Assembly (NCBI GenBank): GCA_004552195.1
Contig: SFPC01000048.1
Span: 1 to 17,647 of the forward strand
DNA length: 17,647 nt
Reading direction: 5' to 3'
Origin: Bacteroidales bacterium
GTDB lineage: Bacteria; Bacteroidota; Bacteroidia; Bacteroidales; Bacteroidaceae
Positions 9,412-17,571 of this stretch are shown here, piece after piece (the first letter of the stretch is position 1; every line of letters starts with the position of its first letter). The notes under the pieces are model-generated. The model was not told the DNA's origin. It saw only the letters and a list, made by a program, of their open reading frames with translations, and ran no database searches. The position numbers and the translations under genes were made by a program.

Positions 9412-12400
9412 TTAATTGATTTTGTAGTCAAAAGCCGGGTTCTCTTGTAGAAAATCAATCAATTCCCTACCCACGGCCAAGCGGTAATGTTTGCTTTGCA
9501 GCATTACGTTTTGTTGTTGGCGTATATCAATTACGTTGAAGAACACATCAGTGGGGCCTATTGACTTCTTCATGATGCTGTTCAGTTCCATGGCATCGGA
9601 TTCGGTCAATGCGTCCAGTCGGATGGAAACAGTGATTGATTTGATTTTTTGGTCTTTCACATCAGAGAGGAACTCCACTCGGCCAATGTTCATATCGTAC
9701 ATTCCTTCCTTCCACCGGCGTTGTTCCACACGGGCTGTGATGAAGAGCGAGTACCCCTCGTTGAAGTACCCCTTCAGCCTGGCCCAGTCATCGCCGAAAA
9801 GAGCCAGCTCGCCGGCACCACTGTAATCCTCCATTTTGACGAAACCGCAGGGCTTGCCGTTGCGGGTCTGCGTGTCGCGCACAGAAGTCACGATGCCGCC
9901 GAAGGTCAGGTCGCGCCCGGCCAGCTCATTCAGATTTTCTAACTGCACCATCTGTGTGTTGCACACCTCTTCGATGATGATTTTGTAAGCATCGAGTGGA
10001 TGCCCGGAGATATAGATGCCAATTAAGTCGCGCTCCCTGTTCAGCCGTTTCAAGTCGCTCCAACGTTCAATTTCCTTTGGCGGTTCCGGCTTGGCAATTT
10101 CTATTGTTTCGGTTGGTCCAAAGAGCGACAGACTGTTTTCCGCCTGATCAGTTTGGTAACGGTTGCCATAGCGAACCAGCTGGTCCAGAAACGTGTTGCC
10201 TCGTTCGTCGGGTTCAACGTATGCTTCGCGAGGAATATTCCCACAACTGTCGAATGCGCCAGCCAAGGCTAAGCTTTCAAGCGATTTCTTGTTGCAAGTG
10301 GTGAGGTTGACGCGCTCCACCAAGTCGTAGACCGATTGATAAGGCCCGTGTTTCTTTCTTTCGTTGATGATTTCCATCACCGCAGCTTCGCCAACTCCTT
10401 TAACAGCTCCCATACCAAAGCGAATGTCTCCTTGATGCGTAACGCTGAACTTCAGGTAACTCTCGTTGATGTCAGGTCCCAGCGTGCTGATGCCCATAGT
10501 CTTACATTCATCCATGAGTTTGGCAACAGTGTTGATGTCGGCCAAACTTCTACTCATCACGCCCGCCATATACTGTGAGGGATAGTTGGCTTTCAGGTAA
10601 GCCGTTTGGTAAGCCACCCAGGAGTAGCAGGTGGCGTGGCTCTTGTTGAAAGCATACGAAGCGAAGGCACGCCAATCGTTCCAAATCTTTTCGAGAGCTT
10701 TCGGGTCGTGTCCATTGGCCTTTCCGCCCTCGATGAATTTGGGATACATGTGGTTCAGCTTTTCAATGAGCTTCTTACCCATGGCTTTACGCAACGCATC
10801 ACTCTCGCCACGGGTGAAGTTGGCGATTTCGCGCGACAAAAGCATGACCTGTTCTTGGTAAACAGTGATGCCATAGGTGTCCTTGAGGTACTTCTCCATG
10901 CACGGCAAGTCGTAAGTGATGGGCTCGTTTCCATGCTTTCGGGCAATGAACGACGGGATGTACTGCATGGGCCCCGGGCGGTAAAGTGCATTCATGGCAA
11001 TGAGGTCCTCGAAGGTGGAGGGCTGCAACTCACGCAGATATTTCTGCATGCCCGTCGATTCAAACTGGAAAGTGCCGATGGTGCGACCGTCGCAGTAGAG
11101 TTGGTAAGTGGCCGGGTCGTTGATGTCGATTTCGTCAATGTTGAGGTCAATGCCCAGTGAGAGTTTGATATTTTCCACGGCCTCTTTGATGATAGAGAGC
11201 GTTTTAAGGCCCAGGAAGTCCATCTTGATGAGGCCCGTTTCTTCAATCACCTTGCCTTCATACTGAGTGCAGTGGAGTTCTTCGCCCGTTTCCTTATCCT
11301 TGGCTGTGGAAACCGGCACCCAGTCTGAAATATTGTCTCGGCAAATGATAAATCCGCAGGCATGCACACCGGTATTGCGAACATTACCCTCCAACATTTT
11401 GGCATAGCGAATGGTGTCGCGCAGCAACGGGTCAGATGACGTTTCCGCCTCGCGTAGTTCGGGGATGGCCGCAATGGCATTGGTGAGGTTCATTTTGGGC
11501 ACCTTGCCGTCAGGTCCTTCGGGTAGTTTGTCCGGAATAAGCTTACATAAGGAAGACGACAGCCCGATGGGTAGTTTTTGTACACGCGCCACGTCCTTCA
11601 AGGCCAGTTTGGTAGCCATGGTGCCATAAGTGATGATATGCGCTACGTTGTCGGCTCCGTATTTCTGTGTTACCCAGTTCAACACACGGCCGCGTCCGTC
11701 GTCGTCGAAGTCAACGTCGATATCGGGCAGAGATATACGGTCGGGGTTCAAGAAACGTTCAAACAGCAAATCATACTTGATAGGGTCAATCTGCGTGATG
11801 CCCAGGCAGTAAGCCACGGCACTGCCCGCCGCCGAGCCACGTCCCGGCCCCACGCTCACTCCCAGTTCCTCACGTGCAGCTCGGATATAATCCTGCACGA
11901 TGAGGAAGTAGCCCGGGAAACCCATCGTTTTCATGATGTGCAACTCAAACTTGATGCGTTCGTTCGTTTCGTCGTCAAGCGGAGTTCCATATCTTTTGCT
12001 TGCTCCTTCATAAGCCAGTTTGGCGAGATAGTCAGCTTCGAGTTTAATGCGGTAGAGTTTGTCAAAACCGCCCAATTTCTTAATCTTTTTCATCCCCTCC
12101 TCGTCGCTCATCACCACCTTGCCGTTCTCATCGCGGGTAAACTCTTCAAACAAATCCTGTTCCGAGTACTGCTGTCGGTACCCCTCTTCCGTGCCGAACT
12201 CCTCCGGAATGGCAAAATTCGGCATGATAGGTGCGTGGTCGATGGAGTAGGTTTCCACCTTGTCGCATATCTCGCAGGTAGTTTCGAGAGCTTCGGGTAG
12301 GTCCGCAAACACCTGGTTCATTTCCGCCCGCGTTTTAAACCACTCCTGCTTGGTGTAAAGCATACGGTTGGGGTCGTCCAAGTCGCGTCCGGTAGATAGG

Positions 12401-13278
12401 CAGATGAGGCGGTCGTGTGCCTCAGCGTTTTCCTCGTCCACAAAGTGGCAGTCGTTCGTACAAATATATTTCACGCCATATTTGGCCGCCAGCTTCAAGA
12501 TTTCTGCATTCACCTTCACCTGTTCCGGATACGTGTCGCGGTTGGCTCTCACATTGGGGTTGGTCACCTCGTGGCGCTGTAGTTCCAGGTAATAATCGTC
12601 GCCAAAAACTCTTTTGAACCACTTCACCGTTTCTTCTGCCTCATCCATTCGGCCCTGCATGATTTTCTGTGGCACCTCACCTCCCAAACAGGCTGAACAA
12701 ACGATTAGTCCTTCGTGAAAATCCTCCAAATCCTTGTGGTCGGTGCGCGGACGCATATAGAAACCGTCAACCCAGCTTCGGGAAACCAGTTTTATCAAAT
12801 TGTGATAGCCCTTTTCGTTCTTGGCTAATACCACGAGGTGCCAGCCCGATTGGTCATGGCGGTCAACTTTCCTGGATTTATCCCTGCTACGTGCCACATA
12901 CATTTCACAGCCGAAAATAGGTTTGAAGTTTGCCACGGGGCGTTGTTTTGCCAGCGTGGCTTCACATTCCGCAATCAGCTCTTCTGTCGACTTCCCTTCG
13001 TCAGCCACCTTTCCGTCCTTGTCCGGTTGCGGTGTATACGTTCCGGCCTGGAGTGCTGCCAGCTTTTCTTCGGTCGCCTTCACGATGCCTTTTGCTTTTC
13101 CGCACACTTTGTTGGTGTAGTTAAAGAACTCTTTGATACCCATCATGTTGCCATGGTCCGTCATCGCCATGCCGCGCATGCCGTCGCGGATAGCTTTGTC
13201 AACCAAATTGGGAACGGCAGCTTGGCCGTCGAGAATGGAATATTGGGTGTGTACGTGTAAGTGAACGAAATCGTGCAT
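9412..13278 (-). CDS. dnaE: DNA polymerase III alpha subunit (DnaE)
   Basis: This 1288-residue protein is the replicative C-family polymerase. The N-terminal PHP domain begins at residue 4 (FVHLHVHTQYSILDG) and keeps His6, His8, His10, TDHGN at 40-44 and the later CTNDCHF, residues that bind metals in active PHP domains. A charged insertion of roughly 60 residues (about 56-117) interrupts it, and the protein is longer than E. coli DnaE (1160). The palm contains GPGRGSAAGSAVAYCLG and PDIDVDFDDDGRGR, with catalytic Asp519 and Asp521. A helix-hairpin-helix region follows the fingers, and an OB fold lies near the C-terminus (LTFGGIVTSVRDTQTRNG). The ATG at 13276-13278 gives the standard N-terminus. 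It is convergent with lacZ and divergent from nagB. Nothing suggests truncation. Confidence 0.97.
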   Translation of the reverse strand: MHDFVHLHVHTQYSILDGQAAVPNLVDKAIRDGMRGMAMTDHGNMMGIKEFFNYTNKVCGKAKGIVKATEEKLAALQAGTYTPQPDKDGKVADEGKSTEELIAECEATLAKQRPVANFKPIFGCEMYVARSRDKSRKVDRHDQSGWHLVVLAKNEKGYHNLIKLVSRSWVDGFYMRPRTDHKDLEDFHEGLIVCSACLGGEVPQKIMQGRMDEAEETVKWFKRVFGDDYYLELQRHEVTNPNVRANRDTYPEQVKVNAEILKLAAKYGVKYICTNDCHFVDEENAEAHDRLICLSTGRDLDDPNRMLYTKQEWFKTRAEMNQVFADLPEALETTCEICDKVETYSIDHAPIMPNFAIPEEFGTEEGYRQQYSEQDLFEEFTRDENGKVVMSDEEGMKKIKKLGGFDKLYRIKLEADYLAKLAYEGASKRYGTPLDDETNERIKFELHIMKTMGFPGYFLIVQDYIRAAREELGVSVGPGRGSAAGSAVAYCLGITQIDPIKYDLLFERFLNPDRISLPDIDVDFDDDGRGRVLNWVTQKYGADNVAHIITYGTMATKLALKDVARVQKLPIGLSSSLCKLIPDKLPEGPDGKVPKMNLTNAIAAIPELREAETSSDPLLRDTIRYAKMLEGNVRNTGVHACGFIICRDNISDWVPVSTAKDKETGEELHCTQYEGKVIEETGLIKMDFLGLKTLSIIKEAVENIKLSLGIDLNIDEIDINDPATYQLYCDGRTIGTFQFESTGMQKYLRELQPSTFEDLIAMNALYRPGPMQYIPSFIARKHGNEPITYDLPCMEKYLKDTYGITVYQEQVMLLSREIANFTRGESDALRKAMGKKLIEKLNHMYPKFIEGGKANGHDPKALEKIWNDWRAFASYAFNKSHATCYSWVAYQTAYLKANYPSQYMAGVMSRSLADINTVAKLMDECKTMGISTLGPDINESYLKFSVTHQGDIRFGMGAVKGVGEAAVMEIINERKKHGPYQSVYDLVERVNLTTCNKKSLESLALAGAFDSCGNIPREAYVEPDERGNTFLDQLVRYGNRYQTDQAENSLSLFGPTETIEIAKPEPPKEIERWSDLKRLNRERDLIGIYISGHPLDAYKIIIEEVCNTQMVQLENLNELAGRDLTFGGIVTSVRDTQTRNGKPCGFVKMEDYSGAGELALFGDDWARLKGYFNEGYSLFITARVEQRRWKEGMYDMNIGRVEFLSDVKDQKIKSITVSIRLDALTESDAMELNSIMKKSIGPTDVFFNVIDIRQQQNVMLQSKHYRLAVGRELIDFLQENPAFDYKIN

Positions 13279-13323
13279 ATTTTCAAGGATTAGGAATTAT
13301 GTCCGGATAATGGAAGACAACTG

Positions 13324-13331
13324 CAAAACTA
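13324..13331 (-). promoter_or_regulatory. Predicted -7 element of the dnaE promoter
   Basis: Read on the minus strand these bases are TAGTTTTG, an exact match to the Bacteroidetes -7 consensus TAnnTTTG. They lie 45 bases before the dnaE start codon, so the leader would be about 35-40 nt. No clear TTTG is present at the -33 position. Just upstream, GCAAAG (13338-13343) and CTTTGC (13356-13361) form a small inverted repeat that could be an operator or incidental. Confidence 0.45.
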
Positions 13332-13401
13332 CAAAAAGCAAAGGGGGCACGTGTGCTTTGCCGCTGAAAAATTGATTTGTATGAAGAAATGACAAAAAAA
13401 C

Positions 13402-13433
13402 TTTGGAAGGTATGTAAACTTGGGCTAATTTTG
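13402..13433 (+). promoter_or_regulatory. Predicted nagB promoter
   Basis: TTTG (13402-13405), a 20-base spacer, then TAATTTTG (13426-13433) match the Bacteroidetes -33/-7 consensus in both sequence and spacing. Transcription should begin near 13440, giving a leader of about 140 nt before the nagB ATG. This is the best-formed promoter in the window. Confidence 0.7.
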
Positions 13434-13509
13434 CTGTGGTCTAATAATAAAAACAAAAGTACAATTCTATAACCACTTTAACTAATCCTCTTCCGTCCGG
13501 TAACTCCAA

Positions 13510-13544
13510 GCAACTTGCTACTTGTTTTGTGAGAAAAAAGTTGC
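13510..13544 (+). other. Hairpin in the nagB leader
   Basis: GCAACTT (13510-13516) pairs with AAGTTGC (13538-13544) across a 21-nt loop, about 38 bases before the nagB start codon. No T-run follows, so it is not a terminator. It could affect translation or transcript stability, or be incidental; I could not match it to a known riboswitch. Confidence 0.25.
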
Positions 13545-13581
13545 ACAAAGTTACTTTGACGGAATAATACCATCAAAAATC

Positions 13582-14358
13582 ATGAGAGTTATCATTGAAC
13601 CTGACTATGAGAAACTGTCTCAATGGGCAGCCGACTACGTAGTGAACAAAATCAATGCAGCCAATCCTACTGCCGAGAAACCGTTTGTGTTGGGTCTTCC
13701 CACCGGTTCCTCACCCATCGGCATGTACAAGGCTTTGGTAAAAGCTCACAAAGAAGGCCGTGTAAGTTTCAAACATGTGCTCACCTTCAATATGGACGAG
13801 TATGTAGGTTTGCCCGAGGAGCATCCCGAAAGCTATCACTCTTTCATGGCTGCCAACCTCTTCAATCATATTGATTGCCCCAAGGAGAACATCCACATCC
13901 TGAACGGCAACGCTGAGGACTTGGAGGCAGAATGCGCCCACTACGAGCAGATGATTGAGGAAGCCGGCGGCATCGACCTCTTTATCGGCGGCATTGGTCC
14001 CGATGGACATATCGCTTTCAATGAACCTGGCAGCTCACTTACCGGCCGCACCCGTCAGAAAACGTTAACTACTGATACCCGCGTGGCCAACTCCCGCTTC
14101 TTCGGCGGCAAGCCCGAAGACGTTCCCGCTACTGCACTGACTGTAGGTGTCGGCACCGTGATGTCTGCCAAGGAAGTACTCATCCTCTGCAACGGCCACA
14201 ACAAGGCCCGCGCCCTTCAGGCTGCCATCGAAGGCCCCGTTACGCAGATGTGGACCATTTCCGTTCTCCAGATGCACCAGCACGGCATCATCGTACGCAC
14301 GGAACCTACAAATATTTCAAGGATATTGAAAAGAACAACCTCTAAGCGGAGATTGTAG
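13582..14358 (+). CDS. nagB: Glucosamine-6-phosphate deaminase with a frameshifted C-terminus
   Basis: NagB converts glucosamine-6-phosphate to fructose-6-phosphate and ammonia in the cytoplasm, feeding amino sugars from GlcNAc, mucin or peptidoglycan into glycolysis. The first 238 residues align closely with the family. Catalytic residues fall at the E. coli numbers: Asp72 (NMDEY), Asp141, His143 and Glu148 ([14 protein letters not shown]), with the TRVANSRFF and [10 protein letters not shown] motifs also intact. The ATG at 13582 gives the normal N-terminus [12 protein letters not shown]. After HGIIV (residue 238) the protein ends in an unrelated basic tail of 20 residues, [20 protein letters not shown], for 258 in all. 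The expected tail is encoded just downstream in another frame (14301-14345), and the spacing indicates a 28-nt loss. The fold and active site may survive, but the C-terminal segment that closes the allosteric site in the E. coli enzyme is gone. It could be a recent pseudogene or an altered enzyme. Confidence 0.92.
   Translation: MRVIIEPDYEKLSQWAADYVVNKINAANPTAEKPFVLGLPTGSSPIGMYKALVKAHKEGRVSFKHVLTFNMDEYVGLPEEHPESYHSFMAANLFNHIDCPKENIHILNGNAEDLEAECAHYEQMIEEAGGIDLFIGGIGPDGHIAFNEPGSSLTGRTRQKTLTTDTRVANSRFFGGKPEDVPATALTVGVGTVMSAKEVLILCNGHNKARALQAAIEGPVTQMWTISVLQMHQHGIIVRTEPTNISRILKRTTSKRRL
14301..14345 (+). pseudogene. Out-of-frame remnant of the normal NagB C-terminus
   Basis: Read in the frame starting at 14301, these bases encode [14 protein letters not shown] followed by TAA, which corresponds to the C-terminus of Bacteroidetes NagB proteins (E. 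coli ends TLRYFNELEAENIKGL). The upstream nagB frame passes through here out of phase and stops at 14356-14358. In E. coli 12 residues separate IIV/IMV from this Thr (36 nt); here 8 nt do, so 28 nt are missing. Restoring them would put the second Tyr at position 254, the number of the allosteric-site Tyr of E. coli NagB, and give a protein of about 263 residues. Confidence 0.85.
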
Positions 14359-14370
14359 TCACATAAAAAT

Positions 14371-14438
14371 CGAGGTTATAACTTAACGGCATGAATGGAT
14401 GGTACATTCTGAGCGTTATTTTATAACCTCGTTTTTTT
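14371..14438 (+). terminator. Intrinsic terminator after nagB, long nested hairpin
   Basis: CGAGGTTATAA (14371-14381) pairs perfectly with TTATAACCTCG (14421-14431), followed by seven T's (14432-14438). The apparent loop is itself paired symmetrically: TAACG/CGTTA (14384-14388 with 14414-14418), then GAATG/CATTC (14393-14397 with 14405-14409), with a 7-nt apical loop. A's precede the left arm, so it may also work for minus-strand transcripts. It lies 12 bases after the current nagB stop. Confidence 0.88.
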
Positions 14439-14659
14439 ATGGTTGGGATATAAGGGCTGTTCAATCAATTATTTTCAGGGATTGTTATTCTTCATAGACT
14501 TGGATGCTTCCCCGTTTTTCGTTTTGTAGCTTGCTGCTTTTCATCAGTCACGTGCCCGCTACGTTCCTTCATTTCAATCAGCAAACTATTGTGCGATAGC
14601 CGGTAGACCCATCCCAAGCTAATTGATAGAACACCCCATAATTGTCTGGAAAATAAAGC

Positions 14660-14723
14660 GTTGAAGAGTTTATCCGAATGTGAAGACAGGTAGTTCAACC
14701 CATTCATTGATAAACTCTTCAAC
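14660..14723 (-). terminator. 15-bp inverted repeat after rho, probable rho terminator
   Basis: GTTGAAGAGTTTATC (14660-14674) and its exact reverse complement (14709-14723) form a 15-bp perfect stem with a 34-nt loop, 39 bases past the rho stop. On the minus strand the stem is followed by GCTTTATTTTCC, moderately T-rich rather than a clean T-run. A terminator or 3'-end stabilising hairpin is the simplest reading. An open minus-strand frame of 76 codons (14492-14722) overlaps it but looks fortuitous. I see nothing else between 14439 and 14659. Confidence 0.55.
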
Positions 14724-14762
14724 TCTTAGTTATTAAACACAGGAAAGTTCATTTCGCCTGCG

Positions 14763-16799
14763 TTATCCATTCATAGAAGCCAGGAACTCTTCGTTGTTGA
14801 TAGTGTTCTCCATGCGTTTGCGCACGTCCGTCATGGCTTCGATGGGGTTCATTTCTGAAATATAGTTGCGCAACACCCACATACGTCCCAGTACGGAAGG
14901 ATCTTGCAGGAGGTCGTCGCGACGGGTAGACGAAGCCACTATGTTTACGGCGGGGAAGATGCGCTTGTTGGCCAACGAACGGTCTAATTGCAATTCCATG
15001 TTACCCGTACCCTTGAACTCTTCAAAAATCACCTCGTCCATTTTCGAGCCCGTGTCAATCAGTGCCGTGGCAATGATGGTGAGTGAACCTCCGCCCTCAA
15101 TGTTACGCGCAGCACCGAAGAAACGTTTGGGCTTTTGCAGTGCATTGGCATCCACACCGCCCGAGAGAATTTTTCCGGAGGTGGGTGCCACCGTGTTGTA
15201 GGCGCGTGCCAGTCGCGTAATCGAGTCAAGGAAAATCACCACGTCATGCCCACATTCCACCATACGTTTTGCTTTGTCCAAAACGATACCGGCAATTTTT
15301 ACGTGGCGTGATGCCGGCTCGTCAAAGGTCGAAGCAATCACCTCAGCTTTCACCGTGCGCATCATGTCCGTTACTTCTTCCGGGCGTTCGTCGATAAGAA
15401 GCATCATGAGGTACGTGTCCGGATGGTTTTGGGCAATGGAGTTGGCAATGTCCTTCATCAGCATGGTCTTACCCGTTTTAGGCTGAGCCACGATGAGGGC
15501 GCGTTGGCCTTTACCGATAGGTGTGAACAGGTCCACGATGCGGCAAGAGAGCGCGTCGTTTTTGCTTCCGGTGCATAGCTTGAATTTTTCTTCCGGGAAG
15601 AGGGGCACAAGGTGTTCAAAGGAAACACGGTCGCGCACTTGGTCGGGCATCAGGCCATTGATGAGCTTAAGTTCTGTGAGTGCGAAGAACTTTTCTCCTT
15701 CGCGGGGTATTTTCACCTTGCCCTGCACCACATCGCCGGGCTTCAGGCCGTATTGTCTGATTTGAGCCGGCGAAACATAGATGTCGTCCGGTGAAGCCAA
15801 ATAGTTATAGTCGGAAGAGCGGAGGAAGCCAAAACCTTCAGGTACAATTTCCAGCACCCCACGTCCGTCAAGCAAGTGCTCTTCGGGTGCCGGGATGGCG
15901 GGCTGCACCGGTGCGGGCGTTGCAGTGCGGTTTGTTGTCGGTGCGGTTTCGCGTGTTGCCTGTCCGTTGTTGCCGTTGAGGCGTGCCTGCATCATCGGGT
16001 CGTCCTTGAAACGGTGAAATTTGGGGCGAGGCATATTGGCCTGGTTGTTCATGGGTTGCATGGAGGCCGTTTGTCTTACGGGCATAGAGTTGTTGTTGCG
16101 CACCTGCGGCACGTTCAGTTCGGCACCTTCATACATGAGGGGAATATCTTGAAGTATAATGAAGCCATCTTCATTATTGGGATTGTCGTTCTGTGGAAGA
16201 GTAGGTGAGGCGATAGTGCGCTTCATGGGGTGGGGCATTCGTGCTTCCAGCGTTCGTTTCACCTCTTCCATGTCGAGTACGTCCGGATTTTGTTCCGTCA
16301 GGTTGCATTTGGAGGAGCGGAGTTGTTCGGCCAGAAAGTCCGGTAAATCATTCATCTCTGTGGTTGTTCCTTCTTGTTGAGGTTCTTCGGTATGCGTGTT
16401 ATCCGTTTGTGCCTGTTCCTCTTGCTTCTTCCGAGCCATGGCTTTTTCTGCCAAAGCTTCACGTATGGCTGCTTCGCGTGCGGCAATTTCAGCCTTGCTG
16501 GGGCGTCCGCGTTTGCGTTTGGGCAGTTCAACCACCGCTTCAGCAGTGGGAGCGTCGTCGGCAGTTGAGTTTGTGGTATCAGTTTGTATTTCCTCTTGAC
16601 TTTGATTTTCAGGAGCTGTGTTGGCATGCCGTTTCCCTTGTGTGGCTGCAGCTGCGTTCACAGCCTGCGCATCAAGAATGTCATAAACCAAATCGTCGTG
16701 TGCTTTGTTTTCCGCATCAGCAATTTGAAACTCTGCCGCCACTGTTTTTAAGGCTGCATCGTCTTTTGCCAATAATTCTTCTTTGGTATAAGTTGCCAT
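14763..16799 (-). CDS. rho: Transcription termination factor Rho with long disordered N-terminal region
   Basis: Rho is the hexameric RNA helicase that ends transcription at Rho-dependent sites. The ATG at 16797-16799 was chosen because [20 protein letters not shown] starts the Rho_N helical domain (about 1-46); the frame runs further upstream, but those 48 residues look like translated leader. Residues about 47-305 are low-complexity, rich in Gln, Asn, Pro, Thr and charge, with an AT-hook-like [11 protein letters not shown] at 94-104. The cold-shock-like RNA-binding domain lies at about 309-382 ([15 protein letters not shown]). The ATPase core has Walker A QPKTGKTM (439-446), Walker B VVIFLDS (520-526), a Q-loop region ([21 protein letters not shown]) and an R-loop region ([12 protein letters not shown]). 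At 678 residues it far exceeds E. coli Rho (419), the difference lying in the N-terminal region. Such insertions are typical of Bacteroidetes, and in Bacteroides thetaiotaomicron the region has been reported to drive phase separation. Confidence 0.96.
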   Translation of the reverse strand: MATYTKEELLAKDDAALKTVAAEFQIADAENKAHDDLVYDILDAQAVNAAAATQGKRHANTAPENQSQEEIQTDTTNSTADDAPTAEAVVELPKRKRGRPSKAEIAAREAAIREALAEKAMARKKQEEQAQTDNTHTEEPQQEGTTTEMNDLPDFLAEQLRSSKCNLTEQNPDVLDMEEVKRTLEARMPHPMKRTIASPTLPQNDNPNNEDGFIILQDIPLMYEGAELNVPQVRNNNSMPVRQTASMQPMNNQANMPRPKFHRFKDDPMMQARLNGNNGQATRETAPTTNRTATPAPVQPAIPAPEEHLLDGRGVLEIVPEGFGFLRSSDYNYLASPDDIYVSPAQIRQYGLKPGDVVQGKVKIPREGEKFFALTELKLINGLMPDQVRDRVSFEHLVPLFPEEKFKLCTGSKNDALSCRIVDLFTPIGKGQRALIVAQPKTGKTMLMKDIANSIAQNHPDTYLMMLLIDERPEEVTDMMRTVKAEVIASTFDEPASRHVKIAGIVLDKAKRMVECGHDVVIFLDSITRLARAYNTVAPTSGKILSGGVDANALQKPKRFFGAARNIEGGGSLTIIATALIDTGSKMDEVIFEEFKGTGNMELQLDRSLANKRIFPAVNIVASSTRRDDLLQDPSVLGRMWVLRNYISEMNPIEAMTDVRKRMENTINNEEFLASMNG

Positions 16800-17000
16800 T
16801 ATATTAAAATAGGATGGTTCGGTGAATACTATTTGGTTGATACTAAAAAGAGATAGTCTATTAATGGATGATGAAAAAGTTTTTTTAACGTTGAATTTTC
16901 GTGTGTAATTTTGCAGTATGCAGCTCCTGATGTGGCACAACACTTTTTGTGCTGAGGCTTATAATGGGGATAATGGTTTAGGGATTTGAAAAGAAATGGT

Positions 17001-17041
17001 AACGATGTCCTCCCTTTATAATACAACTGTCGGACATTGTT
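17001..17041. repeat. 10-bp inverted repeat in the region upstream of rho
   Basis: AACGATGTCC (17001-17010) pairs with GGACATTGTT (17032-17041) around a 21-nt loop. One position is G-U on the plus strand and A-C on the minus strand, so the hairpin forms better in a plus-strand RNA. No T-run follows. Function unknown. Confidence 0.35.
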
Positions 17042-17127
17042 GATATGTGAAAGCCAAAGGGGCTGCCAATCTTTGTATGGACAGATTTAGGTCGTCGGTT
17101 CAAGCACCTTTACGCCTTAATCGACTG

Positions 17128-17157
17128 CAAAATTAACAATAAATTTGAAACGGCGAA
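17128..17157 (-). promoter_or_regulatory. Candidate rho promoter
   Basis: On the minus strand 17128-17135 reads TAATTTTG, an exact Bacteroidetes -7 element. TTCG at 17154-17157, 18 bases upstream, approximates the -33 TTTG. Transcription would start near 17121 and give a rho leader of about 320 nt. A closer promoter cannot be excluded, but no clean TAnnTTTG is visible on the minus strand between 16800 and 16920. Confidence 0.4.
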
Positions 17158-17251
17158 CGAGTTTGCCCGTTTTTATGCAGATAATTCAAAAAGATTTGTG
17201 GATTATTTTGGGGGGGGATGGTATGGTGAGATGGAAAAATAAATAAATTCC

Positions 17252-17270
17252 CTTTCGGTACTTCCGAAAG
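17252..17270 (-). repeat. Small hairpin with T-rich minus-strand flank
   Basis: CTTTCGG (17252-17258) and CCGAAAG (17264-17270) form a 7-bp stem with a 5-nt loop. On the minus strand it is followed by GG and then AATTTATTTATTTTT, giving it weak terminator character. It could be a back-up stop for transcripts running past the tRNA terminator, or be incidental. Confidence 0.3.
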
Positions 17271-17400
17271 TGGAAGGTTATGAAGTTGTGGTCGTTTCGC
17301 TTTCAGGTTCTGGGGTTGTAATGATATTGTTTGAGGCAGCCAATGTCGCCGTACCGTGAAACTTTATAACCTCGTCAGCTTATCACTCATAGCTTCGAAA

Positions 17401-17440
17401 ACTTAAATAAATAAGACTGTAACGATAAAGTTACAGTCTT
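17401..17440 (-). terminator. Intrinsic terminator after the tRNA-Val genes
   Basis: AAGACTGTAAC (17413-17423) and GTTACAGTCTT (17430-17440) form a perfect 11-bp stem with a 6-nt loop. On the minus strand the stem is followed by ATTTATTTAAGT. It lies 13 bases past the 3' end of the nearer tRNA gene, in the right place to end the tRNA transcript. Confidence 0.8.
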
Positions 17441-17453
17441 GAAGATTTCTTTG

Positions 17454-17528
17454 TGGGCGCTGACGGATTCGAACCGCCGACCCTCTGCTTGTAAGGCAGA
17501 CGCTCTGAACCAGCTGAGCTAAGCGCCC
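17454..17528 (-). tRNA. tRNA-Val (anticodon UAC), copy 1
   Basis: This 75-nt cloverleaf on the minus strand has acceptor stem GGGCGCT/AGCGCCC, a D arm GCTC/GAGC, anticodon stem TCTGC/GCAGA with loop CTTACAA (anticodon TAC, reading GUA and other Val codons), a 5-nt variable loop, and a T arm GGCGG-TTCGAAT-CCGTC with one G-U pair. The discriminator base is A. CCA is not encoded and must be added by the CCA-adding enzyme. It is identical to the second copy 43 bases away, and the two are probably co-transcribed. Confidence 0.97.
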
Positions 17529-17571
17529 TCACTCATGAGGTATGTAATTGTCGTTTCATTTTGCTTGGATG

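Larger units (their letters stand above)
16800..17412. other. Long intergenic region between rho and the tRNA-Val genes
   Basis: About 610 bases hold no convincing gene. An ATG-less open frame of 63 codons (17051-17242, plus strand) is noted as a finding. The region carries a candidate rho promoter, an isolated plus-strand TAATTTTG (16906-16913), several small inverted repeats and an eight-G run (17210-17217). It is more AT-rich than the genes. If rho starts from the promoter near 17128, about 320 nt of it is rho leader. Confidence 0.6.

Noticed and set aside
14492..14722. Minus-strand open frame of 76 codons between nagB and rho
   Set aside because: Its 5' end lies inside the 15-bp inverted repeat after rho, and I recognise no protein family in it. 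A small real protein is not excluded.
16918..16989. Plus-strand 23-codon ORF just after an isolated TAATTTTG
   Set aside because: No -33 element with the right spacing and no recognisable peptide; too short to support.
17363..17375. Exact 13-base match (TTTATAACCTCGT) to the right arm of the nagB terminator (14420-14432)
   Set aside because: A couple of 13-base repeats are expected by chance in a window this size, and no matching left arm is present near 17363.
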